This document shows, in pieces, positions 15,933 through 25,892 of a stretch of DNA of 64,000 nucleotides. Source of the DNA: an uncultured Gemmatimonadales bacterium (GTDB taxonomy: Bacteria > Gemmatimonadota > Gemmatimonadetes > Longimicrobiales > Gaopeijiaceae); assembly GCA_937919655.1 (NCBI GenBank), contig CALFPJ010000096.1, forward strand, positions 1 through 64,000. The letters are read 5' to 3'. Numbering within the stretch: the first letter of the stretch is position 1; every line of letters starts with the position of its first letter. The notes beneath the pieces are model-generated. The model saw only the letters and a list, made by a program, of their open reading frames with translations. It did no database searches and had not been told where the DNA came from. The position numbers and the translations under genes are program-made.

Positions 15933-17054
15933 TTACGCGCCCGACGCAGGTGCGCCCACGGCTCTCATGAGCTCGTTCGGGTCACCTGAGCGCTTTAATG
16001 CTTCTTCCAGAGTTACCTCGCCCTGCATATAGAGCAACTGTAAGGCGTCGTTCATGGTCTGCATACCATGCTTCTTACCGGCCTGCATCAGCGAATAGAT
16101 CTGGTGAATCTTCTCGTCCCTGATCACGGCCCGAATCGCCGGCGTACAAATCATGATCTCGCAGGCTGCGACCCGGCCCTTCCCCTTCACTTTCGGGAGA
16201 AGCGTCTGGGTAACAACCCCCTCCAACACGAAAGCCAGCTGAGCTCGAATCTGAGCCTGCTGGTGAGACGGGAACGCGTCCACAATGCGGTTGATGGACT
16301 CGGCAGCAGAGTTGGTGTGTAGCGTGGCGAACACAAGGTGACCGGTCTCGGCGATGGTGAGTGCCGCCGAGATGGTTTCCAGATCGCGCATCTCACCAAT
16401 CAATACGACGTCCGGGTCCTGCCGCAAGGCGTACTTGAGCGCAGCCGTGAAGCTCTTGGTGTCGGCCCCGACTTCCCGCTGGTTGATCATGCAGCCTTGG
16501 TGCCGATGAATGAACTCGATGGGGTCTTCAATCGTCATGATGTGCCCCTTCCGCTCACGATTCACCTTGTCCACCATGGCAGCCAGCGTCGTGGACTTCC
16601 CCGACCCAGTCGGCCCGGTGACAAGCACCAAGCCACGGGGGCGGTCACACAACTTCGACAGGATCTGCGGCATCCCCAGTTTTTCGAGCGAAATGATCTC
16701 GTACGGAATCTGGCGGATCGCCATGGCGACGCAGCCGCGCTGCTTATAGACGTTGCCCCGGAACCGAGACAGGTTCTGTACGCCAAACGAAAAGTCCAAC
16801 TCGCTTTCGACTTCGAACCGCTTTTTTTGGTTCTCCGTAAGAATCGAATAGGAAAGCGACAGGGTGTCTTTCGGAGTCAAGATCTGCGCGGTCTTGGACT
16901 TCGCCAGATCACCGTCGATCCGGATCATCGCTGGATTGCCGACTGTGAGATGAAGGTCGGACGCACCACGCTGGATCATCTCCTGAAGCAAGATCCGGAG
17001 ACTAAGCTCTTGAGCTGGTGCCTGTTGTCCCGCCGGAGCGGCCGGCTGGTTCAT
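15933..17054 (-). CDS. pilT: Type IV pilus retraction ATPase PilT
   Basis: A 373-residue hexameric secretion ATPase of the PilT type, which powers pilus retraction and DNA uptake or twitching. Motifs: Walker A GPTGSGKSTTLAAMVD near residue 155, Asp box IMTIEDPIEFIH, Walker B DPDVVLIGEMRDLET, and His box GHLVFATLHTNSAAESINRIVD. The PilT-type AIRAVIRDEKIHQI region near the C-terminus supports PilT rather than PilB. It lies 24 bp upstream of pilC and 39 bp downstream of pilB in one operon. Confidence 0.96.
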   Translation of the reverse strand: MNQPAAPAGQQAPAQELSLRILLQEMIQRGASDLHLTVGNPAMIRIDGDLAKSKTAQILTPKDTLSLSYSILTENQKKRFEVESELDFSFGVQNLSRFRGNVYKQRGCVAMAIRQIPYEIISLEKLGMPQILSKLCDRPRGLVLVTGPTGSGKSTTLAAMVDKVNRERKGHIMTIEDPIEFIHRHQGCMINQREVGADTKSFTAALKYALRQDPDVVLIGEMRDLETISAALTIAETGHLVFATLHTNSAAESINRIVDAFPSHQQAQIRAQLAFVLEGVVTQTLLPKVKGKGRVAACEIMICTPAIRAVIRDEKIHQIYSLMQAGKKHGMQTMNDALQLLYMQGEVTLEEALKRSGDPNELMRAVGAPASGA

Positions 17055-17093
17055 TCAACGGTCCTTTCGATTCGAAGTTGCGACAGGCCGGAC

Positions 17094-18770
17094 CTACTCG
17101 GCTGCCGTCGTCTCTTTGATGAGTTCTTCCATAGTCGTCACACCCTTCTCAACCTTCTTCATGCCATCCTCACGCAACGTCAGCATGCCTTCGGACTGCG
17201 CCAAAGCCCGGAGCTCGTCCGTCCCGATTTCTTGCATAATCGCTTTTCGCAACGGCGTGAACATCATCATGACTTCGTAGAAGCCGCACCGGCCCTTGTA
17301 GCCGCTCCCCCCACAATCGCTGCACCCCTCACCCCTCATGAATTTCTGCTCAGCCGCCCAGTCCAGAGGGATCGTCGCCGAGACGAAATACTCCTCGTCG
17401 TAGGTCACCTCGACCTTGCAGTTCTTACAGATCCTACGCGCGAGCCTCTGGGCCGTCAGGAGGTTGAGCGCTGAGGCCACGTTGAAGGGCTCGAGACCCA
17501 TGTCGATCAGACGCGTGATCGTCGACGGTGTGTCGTTGGTGTGGAGCGTCGACAGCACCAAGTGACCGGTGAGTGCGGCTTTGATCGCGATACCGCCAGT
17601 CTCAAGGTCACGAATCTCACCGAGCATGATGATGTTGTGTTCCTGCCGAAGGAACGCCTTCAGGGCTGCGGCGAAGGTCATGCCGATCGCGGCTCGAACC
17701 AGGACCTGGTTGATTCCGTAGAGGTTGAACTCGACGGGGTCCTCGGCGCTCATGATGTTCGTGTCGATCGTGTTGATCTGGGACAGGGCCGAGTAGAGCG
17801 TGGTCGTCTTGCCGGAACCCGTCGGGCCAGTCACCAGGACCATACCGTACGGTCGCTGAATGGCCCACATGAAATCCTCTTCGGCCTTCGGCTCGAAGCC
17901 GAACGTCTTCAGGTCGAAGGTAAGATTTCCCTTGTCGAGAATACGTAGGACGATCTTTTCGCCAAAAATGACGGGTAGAATCGAGACTCGGAAGTCGACA
18001 ACCTTGTTCTTCATCTTGAGCTTGATGCCCCCGTCTTGAGGCACACGCCGCTCAGCGATGTTGAGGTCCGAGAGAATCTTCACACGAGAAGTGAGCGCCG
18101 CCTTCATTTTGAGCGGCGGTCTCATTACCTCTTCAAGCGCCCCGTCGATCCGGTACCGTGTACGGATCTCATGCTCGAAGGGCTCAATATGGATGTCGGA
18201 CACACCCTTGATCACGGCGTCCGTGAGGAGGCCGTTAATGAATTTCACCACCGGTGCAGAGTCAATCTCAGCGGCCAAAGCGGAGTAGGCCTCGTCGTCT
18301 TCATCCTCCTCAACGATCTCGACCTCAGCGTTCCCCCACTGGTCCATGAGGTTGGCCATGGCCTCGTCTTCGGTACTTCCGTAGTACTCCTCAAGGTGCT
18401 TACGGAGCGTGTACTCGCCGACAATCACCGGTTCGATCTCGAGCTTTGTGATGAACTTCAGATCATCGATCGCCGAAAAGTCGGTGGGGTTCGTCATCGC
18501 CACCGTGAGCATACGGCCAACACGGCGAAGGGGGAGAACCAAGTGCTTCAGGGCGACCGGGCCCTGGATCAACTTCAGGATCTTCTCGTCTACGGTGACC
18601 TTGTCGAGATCGACCGCAGGCACCCGATACTGCTTCGAGAGCATGCGCGTCAGTTCTTCTTCCTGAACAAAGCCCTGCTTGACGAGGGCGTACCCGATCC
18701 TGAATCCCTCAGTCTTGGCAACCGCGAGGCCTTCCTTCAGTTGCTCTTCCGCAATCAAACCCTCGCGCAC
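17094..18770 (-). CDS. pilB: Type IV pilus assembly ATPase PilB / GspE family
   Basis: 558 residues as an uninterrupted frame: an N-terminal MshEN-type domain (EGLIAEEQLKEGLAV, LSKQYRVPAVDL), then the ATPase with Walker A GPTGSGKTTTLYSALS, Asp box NIMSAEDPVEF, Walker B NIIMLGEIRDLET, His box GHLVLSTLHTND, and a zinc tetracysteine (CKNC ... CSDC). It drives pilus extension. The frame begins at GTG 18770, in the middle of the expected first helix; the missing start (ATG 18816, MAAKATQEIRLGDLL) is in another frame, and removing one base from the TTT run at 18771-18773 restores RLGDLLVREGLIAEEQL, a typical N-terminus. The true gene is thus probably 17094-18816 with a frameshift. Confidence 0.92.
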   Translation of the reverse strand: MREGLIAEEQLKEGLAVAKTEGFRIGYALVKQGFVQEEELTRMLSKQYRVPAVDLDKVTVDEKILKLIQGPVALKHLVLPLRRVGRMLTVAMTNPTDFSAIDDLKFITKLEIEPVIVGEYTLRKHLEEYYGSTEDEAMANLMDQWGNAEVEIVEEDEDDEAYSALAAEIDSAPVVKFINGLLTDAVIKGVSDIHIEPFEHEIRTRYRIDGALEEVMRPPLKMKAALTSRVKILSDLNIAERRVPQDGGIKLKMKNKVVDFRVSILPVIFGEKIVLRILDKGNLTFDLKTFGFEPKAEEDFMWAIQRPYGMVLVTGPTGSGKTTTLYSALSQINTIDTNIMSAEDPVEFNLYGINQVLVRAAIGMTFAAALKAFLRQEHNIIMLGEIRDLETGGIAIKAALTGHLVLSTLHTNDTPSTITRLIDMGLEPFNVASALNLLTAQRLARRICKNCKVEVTYDEEYFVSATIPLDWAAEQKFMRGEGCSDCGGSGYKGRCGFYEVMMMFTPLRKAIMQEIGTDELRALAQSEGMLTLREDGMKKVEKGVTTMEELIKETTAAE

Positions 18771-18816
18771 AAAGGAGGTCGCCGAGTCGAATTTCTTGAG
18801 TGGCCTTTGCTGCCAT
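18771..18816 (-). other. Displaced N-terminal coding segment of pilB
   Basis: ATG at 18816, preceded by an AAGGAAC site, encodes MAAKATQEIRLGDLL, then runs out of frame with pilB by one base at the T-run 18771-18773. The joined sequence matches the start of GspE/PilB proteins, so this is the true 5' end of pilB. Confidence 0.7.
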
Positions 18817-18964
18817 CAGCAATCCGTTCCTTAACTGGTTGGGGCTACGGGGGTAAGAACGAGTGCGCACCAACGTACACAATACGGGTCAAGACCACCT
18901 CTCTAGAAGGAAGGCGCCTCGCGCCGGTTCCGCTCGCTTTTTAATTGGCGGAGGCGTAGCTGCT

Positions 18965-19597
18965 TTAGCGGACCCTGGCCAGCGCGCGAAGTCCTTCCAC
19001 AGTGGCTGGTCCGATCCCCCGGACCCTCACCAGGTCATCGAGCGACGTAAACGGTTGTTGCTGTCTCGCTTCGATAATTCGGGCGGCGAGGGCGGGTCCG
19101 ACACCAGGCAATATGGCCAACTGACGCTGATCAGCCTGATTCACGTCGATCTGGCCGGACGCGTTGCCTATGCCCGCGCGCGCCCTAGGCGGCGCCCGTG
19201 ATCGGGGACCTTCGGAAGCGGCCAGGTGCCGGCGGATCTTTGCGATCGTGGAGACACCAATCCCAGACACCCGGGTCAAATCGTCCGGGCCGTCGAAGGG
19301 ACCCGAACGCGCCCGTTCCGCCACGATCGCCGCAGCGGTGGACGGCCCAATGCCTGGAAGACGGTCGAGATCGACTTCATTGGCCGTATTGGGATCGACC
19401 CTTTCCTCCGGGCCCAACGGGCGCGAGCGGGCTTCGGCGTCGGCCTCTCCGGCCCGACTCGAGTCAATAAGCATCGGGAGGTCGGCTTCTACGGCGCCCA
19501 GCGGCTCGGCTCCGGGTCGGGTCCAAGCCCAGCGAAACACGCTGAGCGCTAGAAGCAGGAAAGCTGTGCGCCGCAGAGCGCTGGTCTCGGAATCCAT
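18965..19597 (-). CDS. ComEA-like protein with two helix-hairpin-helix DNA-binding domains
   Basis: About 210 residues from the ATG at 19597; the longer frame to 19690 would run into the neighbouring sprA 3' end. A single N-terminal membrane segment (TAFLLLALSVFRWAW) is followed by an acidic linker and two ComEA-type (HhH)2 units: VDPNTANEVDLDRLPGIGPSTAAAIVAERARSG... and IDVNQADQRQLAILPGVGPALAARIIEARQQQ.... The fold binds double-stranded DNA in the periplasm. With pil genes adjacent on the same strand, a role in natural transformation is reasonable. ComEA usually has one such unit; two in tandem is notable. Confidence 0.82.
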   Translation of the reverse strand: MDSETSALRRTAFLLLALSVFRWAWTRPGAEPLGAVEADLPMLIDSSRAGEADAEARSRPLGPEERVDPNTANEVDLDRLPGIGPSTAAAIVAERARSGPFDGPDDLTRVSGIGVSTIAKIRRHLAASEGPRSRAPPRARAGIGNASGQIDVNQADQRQLAILPGVGPALAARIIEARQQQPFTSLDDLVRVRGIGPATVEGLRALARVR

Positions 19598-19649
19598 GCC
19601 AAACAATCGGACGGCGCTCTGGGCGCCACCATGCCAAAACGGGCCGACG

Positions 19650-22600
19650 CTAGCGGATCGGGATGGTTCCAGCAGAGAAGTGGAGTTCACCGAAGAGCAT
19701 CAATTGCAACTGCGTGGAGCCCGTCCGCTGACCCACGAAGGACTGACGATTGTCAAAGCTCACCTGCACACCCATCTCGAAGCCGCTCACACTGGTGTCC
19801 ATGGAGAGGTTCAGGCTGCGGCTGATCTGGTCGACGAACGCCACGCATTCTGAGCGTGCCGCGGTGGTGCGGCAATCGCGCTCAGACCGATAGAGCGCGA
19901 GCAGAGACAGTCTGATGGGTCGGTCGAGTCGATCGGCCAGACCCAAGGGAGGCAGGAACTGTGAACTCACCGTGATGCGATGCGTGGTCTGGACGCGCTC
20001 GGTGTCACCGGTTGGATCTGTGCCGCGTCCGTCCTGGAACTGAGCCTGGTACCCCGTCACGAGCGTTCCGCGCCAGGCGATCGAAATACTCACAGGGATG
20101 TCCCTGGCCTCGTCAAAGCGCCGCTGAGTGCCCCGTCCTCCGAAGTCCGTTGTTCGCTCAGTCCTGACGATTCCTGACGATACAGTCACACTCCTCATGC
20201 CCGTGAAGGCCGGCATCCCAAGCGCGGGGAGCTGACCTCTTAGGTCCGGCCAACGCCGCTGCGTGACGCGCCTGTCACTGCGGGTGTCTAAGGTCGCCGC
20301 ATCAACGCGTTGAAACGCCGCCGTCACGCCCAACCCCCCCGGCAACGTGGCCCCCGTCGACCCCGTCCACGACGACCGGTCAGTGAGCGTCGCAGCAGTG
20401 TCCCCTTCAATGACGCGAAAGTCGTCGAGCGAGCCCAGCCCAAACTGATAGCCGGTCCCCGGATTCACGGGATCCCGGCTGAAGCGCGACACGACGCCGT
20501 CCTGATACGTCAGCGTCAGCGGGCGCATTGCCTGGAGAGCCGTCCTCAGTTGGGTCATCCCCGGAGTCTCTCCGAGCTCTTGGGATCCCAGCCATGAGTC
20601 AGCGAGTCGGATCGGGTCTAGCGCGAAGGAAGCCTGCCAGTCCCGCTGACCGGTGGCGTTACGCGTCAGACTCAGCGTCGTGTCTGCGCCGGCTATCGTA
20701 CGATCGAGGAAGTTCGTGTTCCGCGCTGATCTGTAGTGCGTGGTCCAACTAAAATCGTTGCGGAGCCATGAGATGATCGACGGCCGGTAGCCGAGTCGGG
20801 TAATCAGGGACCGATTCGTCTCCCATCCTAGGTCGACACCCGCCGCACGGAACCGCTCGGCTTCGATCAGGCCCTGGACCCGTCGGTCCGGAGCCGCCTC
20901 TTCTGGAGGAAGAACGTCCCGTATCGTGGTCATCGTCAGATCTGCAGTCAGCGGCGGCAGAGGTCGAAAACGGATATCTGCGGCAGTCTGGAAGGCCTCA
21001 CGAGGTGCCCGGGTGGTCAGAGCCAACGTGTCGGACGCATGCTCGACAATCCGATCGAAGCGCAGAATACTGTTGTCGAGGCGTGTATAGCTCGAGCCTA
21101 CTGACACCCGTTCTGGCGTCCATCGCAAGCGGGAGCCCAACACCTTGTCCTCCAAGAAGCTTGGAAGCAGGGCTCTCACCGTGGGGGCGGCGAAATCCGG
21201 GACCACGGCAAACTCTCGTAGCAAAGGGTTTCGAGCCCACGATAGGCCCGCCTCCATTCCGTCTGCATCGTATTCGGTCGTGACCGACGACCCCCCGGAC
21301 GACGCATACGAGAGTCGGGCCCCGAGCCCATCGACCAGGAAGCCGAGCCATGGGTTTGCGGACTCTGTGCGCTTCCGGAAAGAGACGCCAACGCGCGTCT
21401 GGTGTGCCTCTGTCTGGCGTAGGCTTTGAAGGCGGTCCGCGCGAACGTCAGAGTCTCTCAGGAATACCGGAGCCTCGCTCGACCGGCTGATATCCAACGT
21501 CACGGGCAATTCGATGCCCCATTCAGCCGGCATCCACCGGTCGAGAGCTAGGACCGAAGCGGAAGTGAGATTGCGGTCATTCTGATACGTGGGCGCATCC
21601 CGCAATTGTCGGAAGAATGCGCCGCGACTGGTGAGACTCACGCGTGAGGTGAGCACGCCAGCCCCGTCCAATTCTATCTCAAACGACGTCGCGACCCCGG
21701 CATCGCGAACAGGACGGCCGAGCCTCAGTTCGTCGATCCAGATCTCTCCGGAAATCGGTACCAGTCCCTCGTTCCAGATACCCATCGAAATCTCGCGAAC
21801 AGCGGCGAGGTTCGGCGCGCGACCGCGATCCCTCAACACGACGGCGTATGTCGAGTCCGACGCCCACACGGAGATAGGTGGATCACCTGGCCCGGGTGGG
21901 GTGAGAAGAAGCGACGTCTCCGCGCGCTGCCTCAGGTCGAACCATTCATCGAAGTCGATTCGGACCTCAGGGAGCCAATCCCCGGGGGCCACACCCGACG
22001 GACTAGACGACGGCTGTAGCGGCGTCCGGAACAAATAGAAGTTCTCTGCATCGGTTCCGACCTTGACGTAGAAATAATGGGGCCGGTCGGGGCCGAAGTC
22101 CCCCTCACGTGGCACGACCCAGAGCCTTGCCTCCCGATAGGCGAGGAAATTTTGCGGCCGCTGGAGGAAGCGCTGATACACCTCGGCACGCCCGTGGGAG
22201 GGAACGTTCTCGAACGTGATGCCGAGCGACTTTTCGTTGAACTCGATGCCCTGCCCTGCGAACGCGGATGTAGGATCGACGAGTTCCTCCAACACGCCGG
22301 GCGGAGAACTGTATTCTAGGCCCTCCGTCACGCGCGACACCGTGGCGACTTCCATGCGCCCGAGGCCGGACAAGGTGTCGCCTACGATGCCGTCGAGGAC
22401 CCCTTCACTTGCCCGCTTGATCCAACGCGAACCCACGAGCCTCATGCGGGCGAGCCGCAGCCGCTGGTTATTCGCGCCGGCGATGGTGAGCCGCAGGTGT
22501 CGCACTGCACGCATATCGGCGTCGCCGAATGCTCCGCCGACCTCGACGGAGCCAGCCCCCCTCAGCGGGATGCGATAGAGTTGGAAGTCCGTGCCGGTTT

Positions 22601-25600
22601 CGGACTTGGTGCGCGAAAGGAATGGCGAAGAACCGTCCAGGCGAATGACGTACCGGAGATGACGCTCCTGCGTGTCGAGGTTTCCGTCTTCGTCCAGGTC
22701 CTCCGTGTTTCGTCTCCCGTTACCCCTCGTGCAGTTCGCACGAGGGTCCCCGATACGGTAGGTCCGCGCCCGTTGTCCCTCACACGTCTCACCCCAGACT
22801 CCTCTTCGATCCGCCTCGTCGCTCCAGATCTGCCCCTGCCGGGGGTCCGCCTCCTGGTCAAGTGAACCGAGTCCCCACACGCTTCCGTCCTGAGCCCGGG
22901 TACCGGAGGTGTGGCCGAGGGAGTCCACGAAGAAGGCGTCCTCGCTCACGGTGCCAAGGTCCATGACCAGAGTCAGGTTCTCCCCGCCCGCCGCATAGAA
23001 CTCGAGGAACTCGGTCTTGGTCATGTCGAGACCGCTGCGCGAGAGCGAGGTCGTCACGGAGCGCCAAGACGCAGCCTCGACAAGCCCGTCACCAAAAGCG
23101 AGCATCAGGCCGGGCTCTCGAATCTCAGAGCCTGAAACGCGGATTTGTCGATCGAGGTCGAGGCGGGGGAAAAAACCTTCATGCACGCCCACGCTGTCAC
23201 CAATCACGGACTCTACGACCCACGAATGTTGCCAGGAGAGCCGCACCGCATTGGACTCCGTCAGGGCAGCCGGCAAGACCGCAGTGGCTCCATCTCGGGA
23301 CTCGGGCGCACTACCCTGCACCCAACTGGACGAAATCAATGACACCGGCAACTGAGCCGCTGCATCGAAGTCATCGAGGAACGCTCTCTCCGAGGTGTTC
23401 GGGTTAGGAAGGGAGACCGCGAACTCCCCGCTGAGAGACAACGTCGTATTACCGTCGAAGCGGAGCCCCGGCAGTCGGTCTAACACGCGATCGAACCAGC
23501 CGACATCCGTCTGATAAGCCCCACTGAGACCACCTAGCAGGCTCGCCCCGGGTTCCGTGCCAAGAATGGGCCTCCTTACTACGGAGCGCTCCGAACGATA
23601 GAGGCCCAAGACGTCCACGCCCCCCCGATTGCCGAGGTCCGCGTGAGTTCGAATTCCGAACACCTGGGTCGGGGACACCTGAAATAACGAACGCTGCTCC
23701 CAGCTCGCCCGCACAGAAGCATTCGGGCTAGATGCGAATAACACCTCGGGCGCCAGCAGCGTGACCTGGCCGACGTCGTAGTCGATCTCGTAGTCTGCCC
23801 CCAATGACAGCAGTCGCTCGCCCAAGAAGATCCGCTCACTACCGACTCGAATTCCGAAGGCCCCGAGGGAGAAGGAGGAGATGACTCCTTGGCTGCGCAG
23901 TCGATAGGCCATGGACAGACGAAAGCGCCCGGCGTTTTCACGTTCGAACGGATCTTCCTCATCGTAGATTCGGTGGTTCGCGTCGTCCCCCAGGATTCGC
24001 CCGACCTCCTCCTCGGTGAGGCCGACGGACTCCACCGCAGCGGGCTGAGCAAAAGGCCTTAGGGTGGGGAAGACGATGAAGGTCCCCTGCACCGGCGATT
24101 GATCCTGGAAGAACTCGTCTCCAGGTGCGTAGACGAAGGAGGGGTCGAGGACGTCGACGGGCGCCTCTTCGTCCACGCCGAAGAGACGAAGGAACGTCAG
24201 GTCTTTGCCGGAGGGTCCACGCTTGAAGGTCCGGCCGGCAGAAAGTTCACCCAACGACACCGTCAGCTGTACGGACCCTTGTTCAACGTCGGGGGACCCT
24301 GAAACCCGGTAGACCTGATGCATCTCTTGATCCCACGTCGGCTGGCCGGGCTGGTGGTTCGCGCCAGACGCCTTTAGCAATCTCAGAGTGGGTCGGCCAC
24401 CAGCGTTGTGGATCCGCTCAGGGTTGTAGTCTCCCACGGTATCCCCTGCAGCGGTGATGTAGCTGACCCCCAGCATTTCATCGCGGCTCAGCGGCGAGCG
24501 CAGGGCGACCCATAGGCCGCTCGCGTGCACGAAGTAGTCGACGCCCGGCTGCAGATATCGGAACCAACCTGACTCAACGACCCTTTTCCCGTCTTGTTCT
24601 GCCACGGCATCGGCCTGAATGAGCCCTTCGACCTGCTGTTGAAAGACCGGATCGTCGTCGAAACGATAGAGTTGGATCGGTTCAGCGCCTGGAGAAAGTC
24701 TGACGGGGGCCGAAGATGGGTCCAAGGCGAGCGCGTCGATGTGCGGGTAGTCAGTCATCTGACTGGGATCGATCAAGAAATAGAACTGACCACGCACATA
24801 GTCGGCGTCGTCGACGACTACCGTGTCTTCCTGCACGAAGCTCCGTTGGTCTCCGAGTCCCGTGAGTTGGAAGACACGTGAATTGAGGTCGCCACGTTGC
24901 TGCGCCCACACCGCCTGGAAGTCGAGCGGCCCAACCTGGCCGTCGGCCTGGAAGCCGAAGTTCCCCGCTGGAATACCCTCAGTGAGGAAGCGGGATCGCG
25001 GGAGATTGAACGTCACATCGCCCACCTCGAGACGTCGGAGCACGTCGTCCTCACGTCCCTCGTAGAAAATGTTGATCCGGTTGGCAGCGTCGAATTCACG
25101 CGATTGATCGAAGTCGACGTCTACGCGCACGCGGTCGGCGATGGTCCCGTCCACCTGCACACCAAACCGAGCGTCGGGGCTCAGTTGCGGAAGAAGGTTC
25201 GGATTGCAGCTGACCTTGAACTGTTGGTCACAAGGCTGGAAACGAGTCCATTCACCTCCGATCTCCATGCGGTTCGTCACATTGAGGGCGAGGTCAGCAT
25301 ATGGGGTCCGAAAACGAGGAGAGGCGTCCTGCGGATCTTCCGCCCTCGAGATTGGCGTCACAGGCGGTGGAAGGAACGCGCTCGAATCTGCGCCCACCCG
25401 ACGGAGGGGGAGGACAGGCACGACGAGCGTGAGTGGGAGCACCGGCCTACCCACGAACAAGGCGTCGAGATCTAGCGCCCCAACCCGAACGATGGCCTCG
25501 CGCTGTCCGATACCGGCAGAACTAATGGGCATCAACTTCAATCCGAGCCGCACGTGCGGTTCGCCTGGAGTGGCGCCCGCCCCTGACAGGACGCTCGCGG

Positions 25601-25742
25601 ACGGCGTCGAGAGATCTCGGCGGAGGATCGTATCCGCGACAGGGGGCGTCGCGACCGACCGTGCTGGCCCTGCCGTTCCAGGGACCCCAATCCACAACGG
25701 GATCACAACCGGAAGAAGCAGAAGTCGAGGGAAATGGTACAC
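19650..25742 (-). CDS. sprA: SprA/Sov-type outer-membrane protein translocon (type IX secretion)
   Basis: A 2030-residue exported protein (signal peptide MYHFPRLLLLPVVIPLWIGVPGTAG) of the SprA/Sov family, the giant beta-barrel translocon of the type IX secretion system. The N-terminal conserved block is clear: FGVQVDGTIADRVRVDVDF, FDAANRINIFYEG, RRLEVGDVTFNLP, FGFQADGQVGPLDFQAVWAQQRGD. The long C-terminal half consists of alternating-hydrophobicity strands and ends with LQLMLFGELHFSAG. Gemmatimonadota and Bacteroidota carry such proteins; no other T9SS component (Gld/Por) is in this window. It is on the minus strand, next to the ComEA-like gene downstream and divergent from lptF upstream. Confidence 0.85.
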   Translation of the reverse strand: MYHFPRLLLLPVVIPLWIGVPGTAGPARSVATPPVADTILRRDLSTPSASVLSGAGATPGEPHVRLGLKLMPISSAGIGQREAIVRVGALDLDALFVGRPVLPLTLVVPVLPLRRVGADSSAFLPPPVTPISRAEDPQDASPRFRTPYADLALNVTNRMEIGGEWTRFQPCDQQFKVSCNPNLLPQLSPDARFGVQVDGTIADRVRVDVDFDQSREFDAANRINIFYEGREDDVLRRLEVGDVTFNLPRSRFLTEGIPAGNFGFQADGQVGPLDFQAVWAQQRGDLNSRVFQLTGLGDQRSFVQEDTVVVDDADYVRGQFYFLIDPSQMTDYPHIDALALDPSSAPVRLSPGAEPIQLYRFDDDPVFQQQVEGLIQADAVAEQDGKRVVESGWFRYLQPGVDYFVHASGLWVALRSPLSRDEMLGVSYITAAGDTVGDYNPERIHNAGGRPTLRLLKASGANHQPGQPTWDQEMHQVYRVSGSPDVEQGSVQLTVSLGELSAGRTFKRGPSGKDLTFLRLFGVDEEAPVDVLDPSFVYAPGDEFFQDQSPVQGTFIVFPTLRPFAQPAAVESVGLTEEEVGRILGDDANHRIYDEEDPFERENAGRFRLSMAYRLRSQGVISSFSLGAFGIRVGSERIFLGERLLSLGADYEIDYDVGQVTLLAPEVLFASSPNASVRASWEQRSLFQVSPTQVFGIRTHADLGNRGGVDVLGLYRSERSVVRRPILGTEPGASLLGGLSGAYQTDVGWFDRVLDRLPGLRFDGNTTLSLSGEFAVSLPNPNTSERAFLDDFDAAAQLPVSLISSSWVQGSAPESRDGATAVLPAALTESNAVRLSWQHSWVVESVIGDSVGVHEGFFPRLDLDRQIRVSGSEIREPGLMLAFGDGLVEAASWRSVTTSLSRSGLDMTKTEFLEFYAAGGENLTLVMDLGTVSEDAFFVDSLGHTSGTRAQDGSVWGLGSLDQEADPRQGQIWSDEADRRGVWGETCEGQRARTYRIGDPRANCTRGNGRRNTEDLDEDGNLDTQERHLRYVIRLDGSSPFLSRTKSETGTDFQLYRIPLRGAGSVEVGGAFGDADMRAVRHLRLTIAGANNQRLRLARMRLVGSRWIKRASEGVLDGIVGDTLSGLGRMEVATVSRVTEGLEYSSPPGVLEELVDPTSAFAGQGIEFNEKSLGITFENVPSHGRAEVYQRFLQRPQNFLAYREARLWVVPREGDFGPDRPHYFYVKVGTDAENFYLFRTPLQPSSSPSGVAPGDWLPEVRIDFDEWFDLRQRAETSLLLTPPGPGDPPISVWASDSTYAVVLRDRGRAPNLAAVREISMGIWNEGLVPISGEIWIDELRLGRPVRDAGVATSFEIELDGAGVLTSRVSLTSRGAFFRQLRDAPTYQNDRNLTSASVLALDRWMPAEWGIELPVTLDISRSSEAPVFLRDSDVRADRLQSLRQTEAHQTRVGVSFRKRTESANPWLGFLVDGLGARLSYASSGGSSVTTEYDADGMEAGLSWARNPLLREFAVVPDFAAPTVRALLPSFLEDKVLGSRLRWTPERVSVGSSYTRLDNSILRFDRIVEHASDTLALTTRAPREAFQTAADIRFRPLPPLTADLTMTTIRDVLPPEEAAPDRRVQGLIEAERFRAAGVDLGWETNRSLITRLGYRPSIISWLRNDFSWTTHYRSARNTNFLDRTIAGADTTLSLTRNATGQRDWQASFALDPIRLADSWLGSQELGETPGMTQLRTALQAMRPLTLTYQDGVVSRFSRDPVNPGTGYQFGLGSLDDFRVIEGDTAATLTDRSSWTGSTGATLPGGLGVTAAFQRVDAATLDTRSDRRVTQRRWPDLRGQLPALGMPAFTGMRSVTVSSGIVRTERTTDFGGRGTQRRFDEARDIPVSISIAWRGTLVTGYQAQFQDGRGTDPTGDTERVQTTHRITVSSQFLPPLGLADRLDRPIRLSLLALYRSERDCRTTAARSECVAFVDQISRSLNLSMDTSVSGFEMGVQVSFDNRQSFVGQRTGSTQLQLMLFGELHFSAGTIPIR

Positions 25743-25892
25743 GTGTGAGGTCAGCCGACGAACAGACGGGCGCTAGCGGGTGTATGGATTGCCCGACAAG
25801 ACATCCGTCGGATTGAGTGACGGCGAGGCGCAGGGCTAGCTTCCACCGCCCCGAAGATTCCAGAGTGGTAGGGATATGAAGCAGCGACACGA

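Noticed and set aside
16338-17474. 378-residue plus-strand frame opposite pilT and pilB
   Set aside because: Shadow of two well supported ATPase genes.
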